Assembly: GCA_002729295.1 (NCBI GenBank)
Contig: PBTU01000174.1
Span: forward strand, 1-14,123
Source of the DNA: Verrucomicrobiales bacterium
Lineage (GTDB): Bacteria; Verrucomicrobiota; Verrucomicrobiia; Verrucomicrobiales; Akkermansiaceae
Length of the DNA stretch: 14,123 bases
Reading direction: 5' to 3'
In this document: positions 1 through 7,967 of the stretch, in pieces
Position numbering within the stretch: the first letter of the stretch is position 1
Layout of the letters: each line of letters begins with the position of its first letter
The notes under the pieces: model-generated
The model's input: the letters and a program-made list of their open reading frames with translations, nothing else
The model's database searches: none
Told to the model about the DNA's origin: nothing
Position numbers and translations under genes: made by a program

Positions 1-1
1 A

Positions 2-25
2 GATCTCATTGAGGCGTCCAAGTAA
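2..25 (+). CDS. Possible 3' end of an upstream gene (partial)
   Basis: The frame starting at base 2 reads DLIEASK followed by TAA, which looks like an ordinary protein C-terminus lying 21 bp before purA. The frame starting at base 3 is also open and ends in a TGA that overlaps the purA ATG, so the sequence alone does not settle which frame is used, or whether either is. In many bacteria hisZ lies just upstream of purA, but seven residues cannot identify the product. No promoter is evident in the short gap, so purA may be co-transcribed with whatever lies upstream. Confidence 0.3.
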   Translation, partial: DLIEASK

Positions 26-46
26 CACGCATCCCAATTTTTTAAA

Positions 47-1315
47 ATGAATACCATCATTTGTGGTCTCCAATGGGGAGACGAAGGCAAAGGCAAGATT
101 GTTGATTTCCTGACCGAAGACGCGGATCTCGTGATTCGCGGACAAGGAGGAAACAACGCCGGGCACACCGTCATCGCAAACGGAAAGAAATACGTCCTCC
201 ATCTCATTCCGTCAGGAATTCTTTGGGGTGACAAGCAATGCGTCATAGGAAATGGCGTGGTCATGGATCCTATCGGGCTCTGCAAGGAAATCGAAAGCCT
301 CGAAGCCGAGGGAATAGCAATCACACCGGCACGTCTCTTGATCTCCGACCGCGCACACGTTGTTCTTCCTTACCACCGTGAACTTGATGCCGCCCGTGAG
401 ATGTCTCTTGGCGATAAAAAGATCGGTACAACCAAACGCGGCATCGGTCCGACCTATGCCGACAAAGCCAACCGCATCGGACTTCGCCTCGCCGACTTCC
501 GAGATCCCGCGATTGCCAAAGACCTAATTACCACCCGTCTTCAAGAGGCTAATCGCACCCTCGCATATCACGATCTCCCAACCTTCGAAACCGAATCAGT
601 TTACGCTGAGCTGGAGGCGGCTATCGATCGCCTTCGTCCACACTTCACCAACGTCATTCCAGTCGTTCACGAATCCTGGAAAAAAGGCGAAACCCTTCTC
701 TTTGAAGGAGCGCAAGGAACCTTCCTCGATATCGACTTTGGGACTTATCCTTTCGTCACCTCGTCCAACACGACCTCGGGCGGAGCATGCACCGGATCGG
801 GAATTCCACCGCACGCCATCGACAGCGTGGTGGGCGTCTGCAAGGCTTACACCACTCGCGTGGGCTCGGGACCTTGCCCGACCGAAAACGATGACATCAG
901 TAAATTCTTCCATGACCGTGGGATGGAATTCGGCGCAACCACGGGACGCCCTCGTCGCTGTGGCTGGCTCGATACCGTCCTCGTGCGATACGCCGTCATG
1001 GTCAACGGCATCACAGACCTTGCCATCACCATTCTCGACGGACTTGATGAACGTGAAACGATCAAGATTTGCGTGGGGTATGAAATCAATGGAGAGATTC
1101 ACCAATTCCCGCCCGCCGAACGCGAATACTGGGACGTCATTAATCCAGTCTATCAGGAAGTTCCCGGATGGCAGTGCGATACCACAAAGTGCCGGACCTG
1201 GGACGAACTTCCCGAGCTTGCAAAAGCTTATCTGACCCGCATCGAAGAACTCACCGGAGCTCCCGTAAAATATGTGGGCGTCGGACCTGATCGCGAACAA
1301 ACCATCATTCGCTAA
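47..1315 (+). CDS. purA: Adenylosuccinate synthetase
   Basis: This cytoplasmic enzyme joins IMP and aspartate using GTP to give adenylosuccinate, the first committed step from IMP to AMP. The 422 residues are close to the usual bacterial length of about 430. The N-terminal phosphate-binding loop GDEGKGK (residues 11-17) carries the catalytic Asp12. GGNNAGHTV carries the catalytic His40; these match Asp13 and His41 of the E. coli enzyme. GTTKRGIGP (IMP loop), FEGAQGTFLDIDFGTYPFVT and the C-terminal GVGPDREQTI are further family signatures, so the chain is complete. The ATG is placed exactly before the conserved N-terminus. No Shine-Dalgarno motif precedes it; the upstream bases are an A/T run. 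The next gene, uppS, starts 18 bp downstream, suggesting an operon. No frameshift or missing key residue was seen. Confidence 0.97.
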   Translation: MNTIICGLQWGDEGKGKIVDFLTEDADLVIRGQGGNNAGHTVIANGKKYVLHLIPSGILWGDKQCVIGNGVVMDPIGLCKEIESLEAEGIAITPARLLISDRAHVVLPYHRELDAAREMSLGDKKIGTTKRGIGPTYADKANRIGLRLADFRDPAIAKDLITTRLQEANRTLAYHDLPTFETESVYAELEAAIDRLRPHFTNVIPVVHESWKKGETLLFEGAQGTFLDIDFGTYPFVTSSNTTSGGACTGSGIPPHAIDSVVGVCKAYTTRVGSGPCPTENDDISKFFHDRGMEFGATTGRPRRCGWLDTVLVRYAVMVNGITDLAITILDGLDERETIKICVGYEINGEIHQFPPAEREYWDVINPVYQEVPGWQCDTTKCRTWDELPELAKAYLTRIEELTGAPVKYVGVGPDREQTIIR

Positions 1316-1333
1316 CGACTTACCTCAACCAAT

Positions 1334-2050
1334 ATGGGCGACAACTCGCCAAACGATATCCCCCGCCATCTGGCTGTCATTATGGACGGCAACGGACGCT
1401 GGGCGAAATCCCGGGGACTCCCACGAAAAGCCGGACATCGCGCCGGTGCGGAATCGGTTCGAGAAGCGGTAGACTATTGCAACGAAGCCGGGGTCGAGTT
1501 TCTAACGCTCTATGCTTTCTCATCCGAAAACTGGAATCGCCCCAAAGCCGAGGTTGACGCCTTGATGAAATTGCTCGAGCGTTTCCTGAAGACAAAGGCG
1601 CGCGAGATCGCCGAAAAAGACGTGCGTCTCACCGCCATCGGAAAGACGGATCTGCTTCCGGAATCCTGCCGGAACGAGCTGAACAAAGTCATCGAGGAAA
1701 CCAAGAATAACAAAGCTCTCACTTTGATCCTCGCCCTTTCCTACGGCAGCCGGGAAGAAATCGCGGACGCGAGCCGCCAGATCGCGCTCAAAGTCCAATC
1801 CGGCAAGCTTTCTCCGGATGAGATCGATAATGACACAATCTCCAAACACCTCAACACCGCCGAGTTCCCTGATCCCGATCTCCTTATCCGAACTTCCGGT
1901 GAACTCCGACTTTCCAACTTCCTCCTGTGGCAGTTGAGCTACGCCGAAATCTTTATTTCTTCGAAGAACTGGCCCGACTTCCGAAAAAGCGACTTCCAGG
2001 AAGCCGTGAAAAATTATTCTCGCCGTCACCGCCGCTTCGGGAGAGTTTAG
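1334..2050 (+). CDS. uppS: Isoprenyl transferase (undecaprenyl diphosphate synthase)
   Basis: This cis-prenyltransferase condenses farnesyl-PP with isopentenyl-PP units to make undecaprenyl-PP, the lipid carrier for peptidoglycan and surface polysaccharides. It acts at the cytoplasmic face of the membrane. The 238 residues fit the family length. HLAVIMDGNGRWA contains the catalytic Asp18, followed by RGLPRKAGHRAG. FSSENWNRP and the C-terminal PDPDLLIRTSGELRLSNF, FLLWQLSYAE and WPDF stretches are the remaining signatures; the Glu of YAE is the usual Mg-binding position. The ATG is 18 bp after purA and has no Shine-Dalgarno motif. cdsA, a common downstream partner in other bacteria, is absent; a response regulator starts 19 bp after the stop. 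The substrate chain length (C55 or otherwise) is inferred from the family and not read from the sequence. Confidence 0.95.
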   Translation: MGDNSPNDIPRHLAVIMDGNGRWAKSRGLPRKAGHRAGAESVREAVDYCNEAGVEFLTLYAFSSENWNRPKAEVDALMKLLERFLKTKAREIAEKDVRLTAIGKTDLLPESCRNELNKVIEETKNNKALTLILALSYGSREEIADASRQIALKVQSGKLSPDEIDNDTISKHLNTAEFPDPDLLIRTSGELRLSNFLLWQLSYAEIFISSKNWPDFRKSDFQEAVKNYSRRHRRFGRV

Positions 2051-2069
2051 AGCCCAGCCCCATTTCCAT

Positions 2070-3461
2070 TTGAACGACACCCCGGAAAATACCCTGCTTC
2101 TGGTCGATCCTGATCATGACTATCTGGATTGGGCGACAAAGCACCTTGCTGCCGACGGGTTGAAAATCCTCCGCTGCGATAGTGCAGACAAAGCGCTCAA
2201 GGTAATCGATAAAATTTCCGTCGATCTCGTCATCTCCGATATCAAATTGGATCCATTCGACGGAGTAGAACTTCTCTCCAAGATACGCGCGCACTCTCCG
2301 GACGCCATCGTGATGTTGACCGCGGTGTCTCCCTCCACGATTCAGATCATCGAAGCGACCCAAAAAGGGGCCCACGATGTTCTCAGAAAAGAGTCTGTCG
2401 GATTCGAACTTAGAAAAATCGTCGAGTCAGGTCTCCAAACCATCGATCAACGACGTGAACTAGGTCCCTCCTCCCGTGAGCTTCCAGGCTTGGTTGGCAA
2501 AACTTCCATCGTCGGTGTTTCCCGCCCGCTTCAGGACGTGATGAAAATCGTCGGCCGGGTTGCCCGCTCCGACGCTCCGGTTTTAGTAAGCGGCGAAAGC
2601 GGCACCGGCAAGGAACTCATCGCCCGCGCGGTGCATGAATACAGCCCGCGCCGAAAGAAGGAGATGCTCGTGATTAACTGCGGAGCCATCCCGGACAATT
2701 TGCTGGAATCCGAACTCTTTGGCCACGAGAAAGGTTCCTTCACCGGCGCGATCGCCAGACGCCCAGGCCGTTTCGAGGATTGCCACGAAAGCACACTCTT
2801 CCTCGATGAAGTCGGGGATCTGCCCCCAAGTGTTCAAGTGAAGCTTCTGCGCGTCCTTCAAGATGGCACCTACTCTCGGGTCGGAAGCAACGAGGTTCTA
2901 AAAAGCGACGTCCGCATTGTCACTGCGACCAATAAGGATCTCGCTTCCGAAGTCTCCGCCGGACGGTTCCGCGAAGACCTGTATTACCGCTTAAATGTCG
3001 TTGAAGTCTCCCTTCCTTCATTGAGAGAGAGACAGGAGGACATTGGAATCCTAGCCGAATTTTTCCTCGATCGCATCGCACGAAAAAACGGCACCGCTCG
3101 GATGAGGCTGACCGGCGAAGCTGTCGAGCATCTTCAAAAACACAACTGGCCCGGCAATGTCCGTGAACTCGAGAACACCATGGCCCGGGCCTGCGCGCTC
3201 TCACTCAATGACATTCTCCTTCCAGAAGACATCCCTCTCGGACGAGGTCCCTCAACCGGTGGAGGAACCCTGACTGACTCTCTTGCTGTCCTCATCGAAT
3301 CGTCAGCAAAAAACGGACAAAATGCCTTGAGCTTTGCTCGAAACGAGTTGATTCGCCACGCTCTCGACCAATCGGAAGACGACCCCAAGGAAGCAGCCCG
3401 TCTCTTGGGCGTCTCTCTTCCCACCCTTCGCAAATGGATGCCTTCTGAAAGTGATGTCTGA
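2070..3461 (+). CDS. Sigma-54-dependent response regulator, NtrC/AtoC type
   Basis: This is a cytoplasmic two-component transcription activator for RpoN promoters. The order is receiver (about 7-120), AAA+ domain (about 145-380) and C-terminal Fis-type helix-turn-helix (about 430-458) with EAARLLGVSLPTLRKWM. The predicted phosphoacceptor is Asp57, with Thr84 and Lys107 at the usual helper positions. Walker A is GESGTGK (175-181). The sigma-54 contact loop is GSFTGA (222-227), a known variant of GAFTGA. Walker B is LFLDE (Asp246, Glu247), and FREDLYYRLNV holds the arginine-finger region. The start is TTG, 19 bp after uppS; it is the only start codon placed correctly for a full receiver. The receiver has VDPD where most relatives have two adjacent acidic residues. 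No histidine kinase is encoded nearby, so the signal and targets are unknown. The last 11 bases overlap upp. Confidence 0.93.
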   Translation: MNDTPENTLLLVDPDHDYLDWATKHLAADGLKILRCDSADKALKVIDKISVDLVISDIKLDPFDGVELLSKIRAHSPDAIVMLTAVSPSTIQIIEATQKGAHDVLRKESVGFELRKIVESGLQTIDQRRELGPSSRELPGLVGKTSIVGVSRPLQDVMKIVGRVARSDAPVLVSGESGTGKELIARAVHEYSPRRKKEMLVINCGAIPDNLLESELFGHEKGSFTGAIARRPGRFEDCHESTLFLDEVGDLPPSVQVKLLRVLQDGTYSRVGSNEVLKSDVRIVTATNKDLASEVSAGRFREDLYYRLNVVEVSLPSLRERQEDIGILAEFFLDRIARKNGTARMRLTGEAVEHLQKHNWPGNVRELENTMARACALSLNDILLPEDIPLGRGPSTGGGTLTDSLAVLIESSAKNGQNALSFARNELIRHALDQSEDDPKEAARLLGVSLPTLRKWMPSESDV

Positions 3462-4074
3462 TTTAAGTGACCAGCCCCTCATTGCCGATCGCTTGGCCAA
3501 GCTACGCGATAAGTCCTGCCCATCCCATGAATTCCGGCAGCATGTCTCGGATATTGCAAAACTCTTGGTCCTTCCCGCAACTGCAGGTTTAGCCACTGAG
3601 CCAACCAAAATCGAAACTCCTCTTCAGGAAATGACGGGCCAACGGCTCTCCCGCCCAATCGTTCTCGTTCCAATCTTGAGAGCCGGCCTTGGACTCAGCG
3701 ATGCCTTTCATCGGATGATTCCAGAAGCTTCGGTCGCCCATTACGGAGTGGCCCGAAACGAGGAAACCTTGGAACCGGAGATCTACCTCGAAAAGTTCCC
3801 CCCCAGAATGGATGAGGCCGAAGTAATCATCCTTGATCCTATGCTCGCCACCGGAGGCAGCGCAGTCGCGGCTCTGGACGGACTCAAAGAACGAGGAGCC
3901 AGGCACCTCCACTTTGTCTGTCTCGTCGCGAGCCCCGAAGGGCTGGCACGACTAAAGCATGATCATCCCGAGGTCATCATCACCTGCGCAACCATCGACG
4001 ATGGGCTCAACGAGCAAGGATATATCGTTCCTGGACTAGGCGATGCAGGCGACAGAACCTTTGGGACACTTTGA
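3451..4074 (+). CDS. upp: Uracil phosphoribosyltransferase
   Basis: This cytosolic salvage enzyme converts uracil and PRPP to UMP. The 207 residues match the family. The PRPP-binding loop is LDPMLATGGSA, with Asp129 at its start. VPILRAGLGLSD, the EETLEP segment and the C-terminal GYIVPGLGDAGDRTFGT (uracil-binding end) are all present. Translation can begin at GTG 3451 or at the adjacent ATG 3454; both overlap the end of the response-regulator gene, which suggests translational coupling. I give the longer form, but the ATG is equally likely. The exported TPR gene begins 37 bp downstream. A sequence resembling a sigma-54 promoter lies inside this gene near 3943-3960. With purA in the same run, the cluster has two nucleotide-supply genes. 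Confidence 0.95.
   Translation: MMSDLSDQPLIADRLAKLRDKSCPSHEFRQHVSDIAKLLVLPATAGLATEPTKIETPLQEMTGQRLSRPIVLVPILRAGLGLSDAFHRMIPEASVAHYGVARNEETLEPEIYLEKFPPRMDEAEVIILDPMLATGGSAVAALDGLKERGARHLHFVCLVASPEGLARLKHDHPEVIITCATIDDGLNEQGYIVPGLGDAGDRTFGTL
3943..3960 (+). promoter_or_regulatory. Possible sigma-54 (-24/-12) promoter inside upp
   Basis: The bases CTGGCACGACTAAAGCAT fit the RpoN consensus YTGGCACGNNNNTTGCW at every informative position except the TT of the -12 element, which is AA here. The essential GG and GC dinucleotides have the right 10-base spacing. Transcription would start near 3972, about 140 bp before the TPR gene. The site lies in upp coding sequence, so a chance match is quite possible. 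A sigma-54 activator is encoded immediately upstream. Confidence 0.25.
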
Positions 4075-4111
4075 ACATTCCATTTTCACGATTTGCCGTT
4101 AGAATCCAATC

Positions 4112-6667
4112 GTGATCAGACGAATCTTGCTCGGTTTACTCTTCCTCGGCTCAATGTCGTGGGGACAATCCGTCAACTGGTCAAAAATCGAGTCCAGCCC
4201 GGACTACCGAATCGCCGAGGAACACCTCGCGGATGCCCTTCCCAACCTAGCCATCCCGATTCTAGAAAAGCTTCTCGAGACTGAGGGACTCGACCTTACA
4301 GCAAAATCATCTCTCCTTTCCAAGCTCGGAGAGAGCCAATTGAGAGCACAAAGGCACGAAGCCGCCCTTTTAACCCTTGCTGATCCATTACTGGTCGAAT
4401 TCAGCGCGGCTCACATTTGGCGCGGCTACACCTTGAGTCAACTCGGTCACTATCTGGAAGCGATTGGTTCCTTCCAAAAAGTAGACCGGGAAAGTTTGAT
4501 TCCGAGGGCCAAGCTACAGATCGCCATCCTCAACATCGCGATTGGCAACGATGACGCTGCCTTGACTGAACTTGAGGATCTTCAGGAAACCGAAGATACA
4601 GAGATCGCAGAGGAAGCCGCGCTTCGCCTTGTTTCCCTCTTACTATCATCCGGTCGACTTGAAGAAGCGGAAGACAAATTGTCATCTCTCAACCTAAGTA
4701 ATCAACGCTACAATTCTCATCGGCAGTTTTTGCAGGGGCAACTTGAACTTGCAAAAAAGAACCGGATCGCGGCCGTCGGAATTCTTCAAGCACTTCTGAA
4801 AAAAACCGAGGAAGAAAACCACGGATTACCATCACCACTTGTCCACGAACTGCATCTGGCTCTTGCTGATAGTTTGGCTCTCGGCGGCAACACCCAGGAG
4901 GGAATTGAGTCAATTTTGATTACTCTTGGGAAATTCCCCGACTCACCAAGACTCGCTGAATTATTCCAGCGTCTCGACCAATGGATTACCCAGAGTGAAT
5001 CCAGAGAGGTCAGCCAAAAGCTCAATGAGTGGGTGACTCAAAGTGTTCCCCAACCAATTTCCCTTCCACTGTTGGGAGCACCAGAGGGCGAATCGGCATC
5101 CACCCTGACCTACCATTACACCAGTAATCGCTTCCTCCTTCCCCGGGCAGCATTCGCCCTGTTGATTTTGGCCAAAGAAAACCTCAAAGAACTCGAAAGT
5201 AAACCACTCGGATTGGCTCAACTCGAGAGTTTGCAGATCATCGCGCCTTCCTCCCACCCGGAGATTAAAAGCGAGGCTCTCACAACCTACGGATTAGCAG
5301 CCCTCGCTGATCGCCAATTCGAACAGGCTTTCCAAACCTTTGCTTTCTTGCGACAAAAATCCCCGTCACTCCGCAGTCAATCTACTGCCAGCGCTCTGAT
5401 GGGAAAAGCCGCCTACGCACTTCTTAATAAAAGAGTGGCAAGCGAGGCCTTTCTTGATGCCCGATCACTCGCCGACGAAGCAAAGAACGAAAAACTCGCC
5501 CGCCTCACCGCTCTGAATGCCGGCATTTGTTTACTGAGCATTGCAGATTCCGAGGAGCTGGATGAAATCACCTCGCGTCTCGAAGCAGGAAGCTCACGCG
5601 CCGATTTGCTCCTTGAGCGGGGACTGCGTCTCTCAGACATTAATGATCCTTCTGCCCGGGCTCTTCTCGACGACTTCCTCGCCAGTTACCCCGAGCACCC
5701 GCGCATTGACGAGGCTTCACTCTCGTTGGCCGAAAGCTACCTCTTCTCGCTCCCTAGAAAAACCTCCCTAGCCCGAGAGCAGTTAAAACCTCTCAATTTC
5801 GATCTCGATAATCAAGCAGATCTCGCAATCCGGCGCATCCTTGCATTCCTGCAGATGGACGAGGGAATGGAGTTCGTTGCTGAGTTCCTCAAGAAGTTCC
5901 CGGGTCATCCATTCGCCCCCAGAATTGTTTTCCAGCAAGGCCGCGCCTATCAACGGACCAACGAACCTGGCAAGGCCTACCAGACCTACGAATCCTTTCT
6001 CGCGACTTACCCCGAGGACCCCCTGATAGAGGTGGCCCGGATGCAAAGCGCCATTTCCGCCCTGGCAACAGGAACTGACGCTTCGAAAGCAGACGCGCTT
6101 AAACGCTTCGAGGAATTGATCGCCACCAAAGGTGTCCTCGCTACCGAGGCTGCTATTCTTCGAGTCCGATTGTTTATCGACCAAGCTGAACAAGACAACG
6201 CCCTCGATGCCGTTAAAGAAATCTTGGAAAAGAAAAACCTTACCACCAGTCATCGCTGGCGGGCGCTGGTTTTGGAAGGAGAAGCCCGCTATCAGCTCAA
6301 TGATGACGAAAACGCGTTGAAATCATACTCCCAACTTCTCGCCCTGAAAGACATCTCGATTGGCACAAGAAACCGGGCCAGCTTTCTCAAAGGACGCAGT
6401 CTGAAAAATCTCGACCGGCTCGATGAAGCCTTCGAAACATTTTACGCTGTGGTCAATCGACAGATCGACACGGAGCGAATGAGCGACCTGGAATGGAAGT
6501 GGTTCGACGAGTGCGGCAAGGGAGCACTCAAGCTTCTCGAAGAAAAACGACAATGGACTGGCGCCATCAAACTTGCTGAAAAACTCTCACGAAGTGGAAG
6601 CCCTTCCGCTCAGGACGCAGCTGATCGCGCCAAACGACTGCGTCTGGATCATTTTATCTGGGACTAG
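4112..6667 (+). CDS. Exported tetratricopeptide-repeat protein
   Basis: This 851-residue protein is built almost wholly from TPR-like helical pairs and probably serves as a periplasmic or envelope scaffold for protein contacts. The N-terminus has a short basic start (MIRR), a hydrophobic core and a plausible signal peptidase I site after SWG (residue 18), supporting the GTG start at 4112. Clear repeat-like blocks lie near residues 45-190, 390-430, 600-655 (HPFAPRIVFQQGRAYQR, then GKAYQTYESFLATYPEDP) and 715-785. The recurring small-residue and aromatic pattern with YPEDP/FPGHP ends resembles proteins of the BamD/YbgF kind, but no catalytic motif or C-terminal anchor is visible. It is the last gene of the purA-led run, and a possible sigma-54 site precedes it. 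A role in envelope assembly is only an inference. Confidence 0.85.
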   Translation: MIRRILLGLLFLGSMSWGQSVNWSKIESSPDYRIAEEHLADALPNLAIPILEKLLETEGLDLTAKSSLLSKLGESQLRAQRHEAALLTLADPLLVEFSAAHIWRGYTLSQLGHYLEAIGSFQKVDRESLIPRAKLQIAILNIAIGNDDAALTELEDLQETEDTEIAEEAALRLVSLLLSSGRLEEAEDKLSSLNLSNQRYNSHRQFLQGQLELAKKNRIAAVGILQALLKKTEEENHGLPSPLVHELHLALADSLALGGNTQEGIESILITLGKFPDSPRLAELFQRLDQWITQSESREVSQKLNEWVTQSVPQPISLPLLGAPEGESASTLTYHYTSNRFLLPRAAFALLILAKENLKELESKPLGLAQLESLQIIAPSSHPEIKSEALTTYGLAALADRQFEQAFQTFAFLRQKSPSLRSQSTASALMGKAAYALLNKRVASEAFLDARSLADEAKNEKLARLTALNAGICLLSIADSEELDEITSRLEAGSSRADLLLERGLRLSDINDPSARALLDDFLASYPEHPRIDEASLSLAESYLFSLPRKTSLAREQLKPLNFDLDNQADLAIRRILAFLQMDEGMEFVAEFLKKFPGHPFAPRIVFQQGRAYQRTNEPGKAYQTYESFLATYPEDPLIEVARMQSAISALATGTDASKADALKRFEELIATKGVLATEAAILRVRLFIDQAEQDNALDAVKEILEKKNLTTSHRWRALVLEGEARYQLNDDENALKSYSQLLALKDISIGTRNRASFLKGRSLKNLDRLDEAFETFYAVVNRQIDTERMSDLEWKWFDECGKGALKLLEEKRQWTGAIKLAEKLSRSGSPSAQDAADRAKRLRLDHFIWD

Positions 6668-6681
6668 AAGCTGGCGATTCC

Positions 6682-6726
6682 ACCGATTCTCTCTCGAAAA
6701 TCGCTCGACAGAAAGCCCGAATCGGT
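6682..6726. repeat. 8-bp inverted repeat before the aminotransferase gene
   Basis: ACCGATTC (6682-6689) and GAATCGGT (6719-6726) are perfect inverted arms separated by 29 bases, within the 74-bp gap between the TPR and aminotransferase genes. The right arm ends 15 bp before the ATG at 6742. No T-run follows, so a classical terminator is unlikely. An operator, an mRNA hairpin near the ribosome site, or chance are all possible. Confidence 0.4.
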
Positions 6727-6741
6727 ACAGCTTAACCCACA

Positions 6742-7824
6742 ATGTCGAAGCCGAAGCTATTCATTCCCGGACCTGTTGATGTCGCCCCTGAAACCTACGC
6801 AGCGATGGCCGGAGACACCATTGGTCACCGAGGTTCAGATTTCGAAGAACTTTACGCCTCGATCCAACCCGGCATTCGACAGGTCGTCGGCACCTCCCGC
6901 CCGGTCTTCTTCTCCACTTCCTCCGCCTGGGGCGTTATGGAAGGAGCCATTCGTAATCTCGTTCAGAAAAAAGTACTCAACCTCTGCTGCGGAGCGTTCT
7001 CGGATAAATGGTACAGTGTAGCGCAAAGCTGCGGCAAGCAAGCTGACAAAATTCAGGTCGAATGGGGAGAATCGATCGCCCCGGAAGCAGTCAAAGCCAA
7101 ACTCTCCGAGGGGGGCTTCGATGTCGTCACATTGGTGCACAATGAAACATCAACCGGCGTCTTAAACCCGCTGAAGGAGATCGCTGAGGTCGTCAATGCT
7201 TTCGAGGATGTCCTTCTCGTCGTCGACACCGTTTCTTCGATTTCCGCAATGCCCATCAATTTCGACGAACTCGGAATCGATGTTCTCCTTGCCGGCGTAC
7301 AAAAGGCTTTCGCTCTTCCTCCCGGATTGTCTGTCTTCATTACCTCTGACGCAGCCCTAGAGAGAGCTGCCCAGATCAAAGATCGCGGATACTACTTCGA
7401 CTTCTGTGAATTCGCCAAGAACGACGCCAAGGACAACACTCCTTCCACTCCGGCGATTCCTCATCTTTATGCCTTGCGTGAGCGCGTAAATGTCATGCTC
7501 GAAGAGGGCCTCGATCATCGCTACGCCCGCCATCAGGAAAACAATGCCATGGTGCATGCCTGGGGCGCTAAGCACGGTTTTGAACTACTCCCCGCCGAGG
7601 GCTTTCGCTCGAAGTCACTTTCCTGCTTCAAGACCCCGGAAAATCTCGACCAAGCCGGTTGGATCAAGGCCGTTAAAGAAAAGCACAACCTCCTTATCAA
7701 TGGCGGATACGGGAAGATTAAAGGAAAAACCTTCCGTATTTCCAACATGGGAAATGAGACGGCAGAAACGATGCAGGAACTCCTTGACGCATTGGACGCG
7801 GAGCTCCCTGCATTCTTGTCATAG
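6742..7824 (+). CDS. Class V PLP aminotransferase, serine/alanine-glyoxylate type
   Basis: This is a PLP-dependent enzyme of the alanine-glyoxylate / serine-pyruvate aminotransferase family (360 residues, normal length), presumably cytosolic. The N-terminal LFIPGPVDVAPE is the family opening. HNETSTGVLNPL is the substrate/PLP-binding turn. VVDTVSSISAMP contains Asp162, which pairs with the PLP ring nitrogen. LLAGVQKAFALPPG carries Lys188, the expected Schiff-base lysine. The ATG is fixed by the conserved start; no Shine-Dalgarno motif is seen. The actual amino donor and acceptor cannot be read from the sequence: serine-glyoxylate, alanine-glyoxylate or phosphonate-related transaminases share these motifs. 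It stands between two gaps with inverted repeats, so it may be its own transcription unit. No partner such as serA lies in the window. Confidence 0.88.
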   Translation: MSKPKLFIPGPVDVAPETYAAMAGDTIGHRGSDFEELYASIQPGIRQVVGTSRPVFFSTSSAWGVMEGAIRNLVQKKVLNLCCGAFSDKWYSVAQSCGKQADKIQVEWGESIAPEAVKAKLSEGGFDVVTLVHNETSTGVLNPLKEIAEVVNAFEDVLLVVDTVSSISAMPINFDELGIDVLLAGVQKAFALPPGLSVFITSDAALERAAQIKDRGYYFDFCEFAKNDAKDNTPSTPAIPHLYALRERVNVMLEEGLDHRYARHQENNAMVHAWGAKHGFELLPAEGFRSKSLSCFKTPENLDQAGWIKAVKEKHNLLINGGYGKIKGKTFRISNMGNETAETMQELLDALDAELPAFLS

Positions 7825-7839
7825 GGGAATTTCCAACAT

Positions 7840-7858
7840 CTTGCGGTAATACTGCAAG
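7840..7858. terminator. Stem-loop after the aminotransferase gene
   Basis: CTTGCGGT and ACTGCAAG pair over 8 bp (one G-T) around the 3-base loop AAT, 15 bp after the stop codon. No T-run follows on the plus strand, so this is a weak terminator candidate and could instead be an RNA-stability hairpin or an operator. Confidence 0.35.
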
Positions 7859-7910
7859 ACAAAGCCTTGTGGATTCGTTCAGGGCACTTGAAACATTGGA
7901 TTATTGAGAT

Positions 7911-7937
7911 ACATCTTGTGCTGAAATTAGCAGATGT
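7911..7937. promoter_or_regulatory. Imperfect inverted repeat upstream of the PSD1-family gene
   Basis: ACATCT-TGT-GCT and AGC-AGATGT form a 9-bp stem with a 3-base bulge around the loop GAAATT, ending 30 bp before the ATG at 7968. The position suits an operator or a 5'-leader hairpin controlling the PSD1/DUF1501 pair. No confident -35/-10 pair could be assigned in this 143-bp gap. Confidence 0.35.
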
Positions 7938-7967
7938 AATCAAGACTTCATTCGAGTTCTCAATCCC

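Noticed and set aside
596..1300. Long minus-strand open frame (234 codons) opposite purA
   Set aside because: It is antisense to a clearly functional purA, has no recognisable motif, and reflects codon bias of the sense gene.
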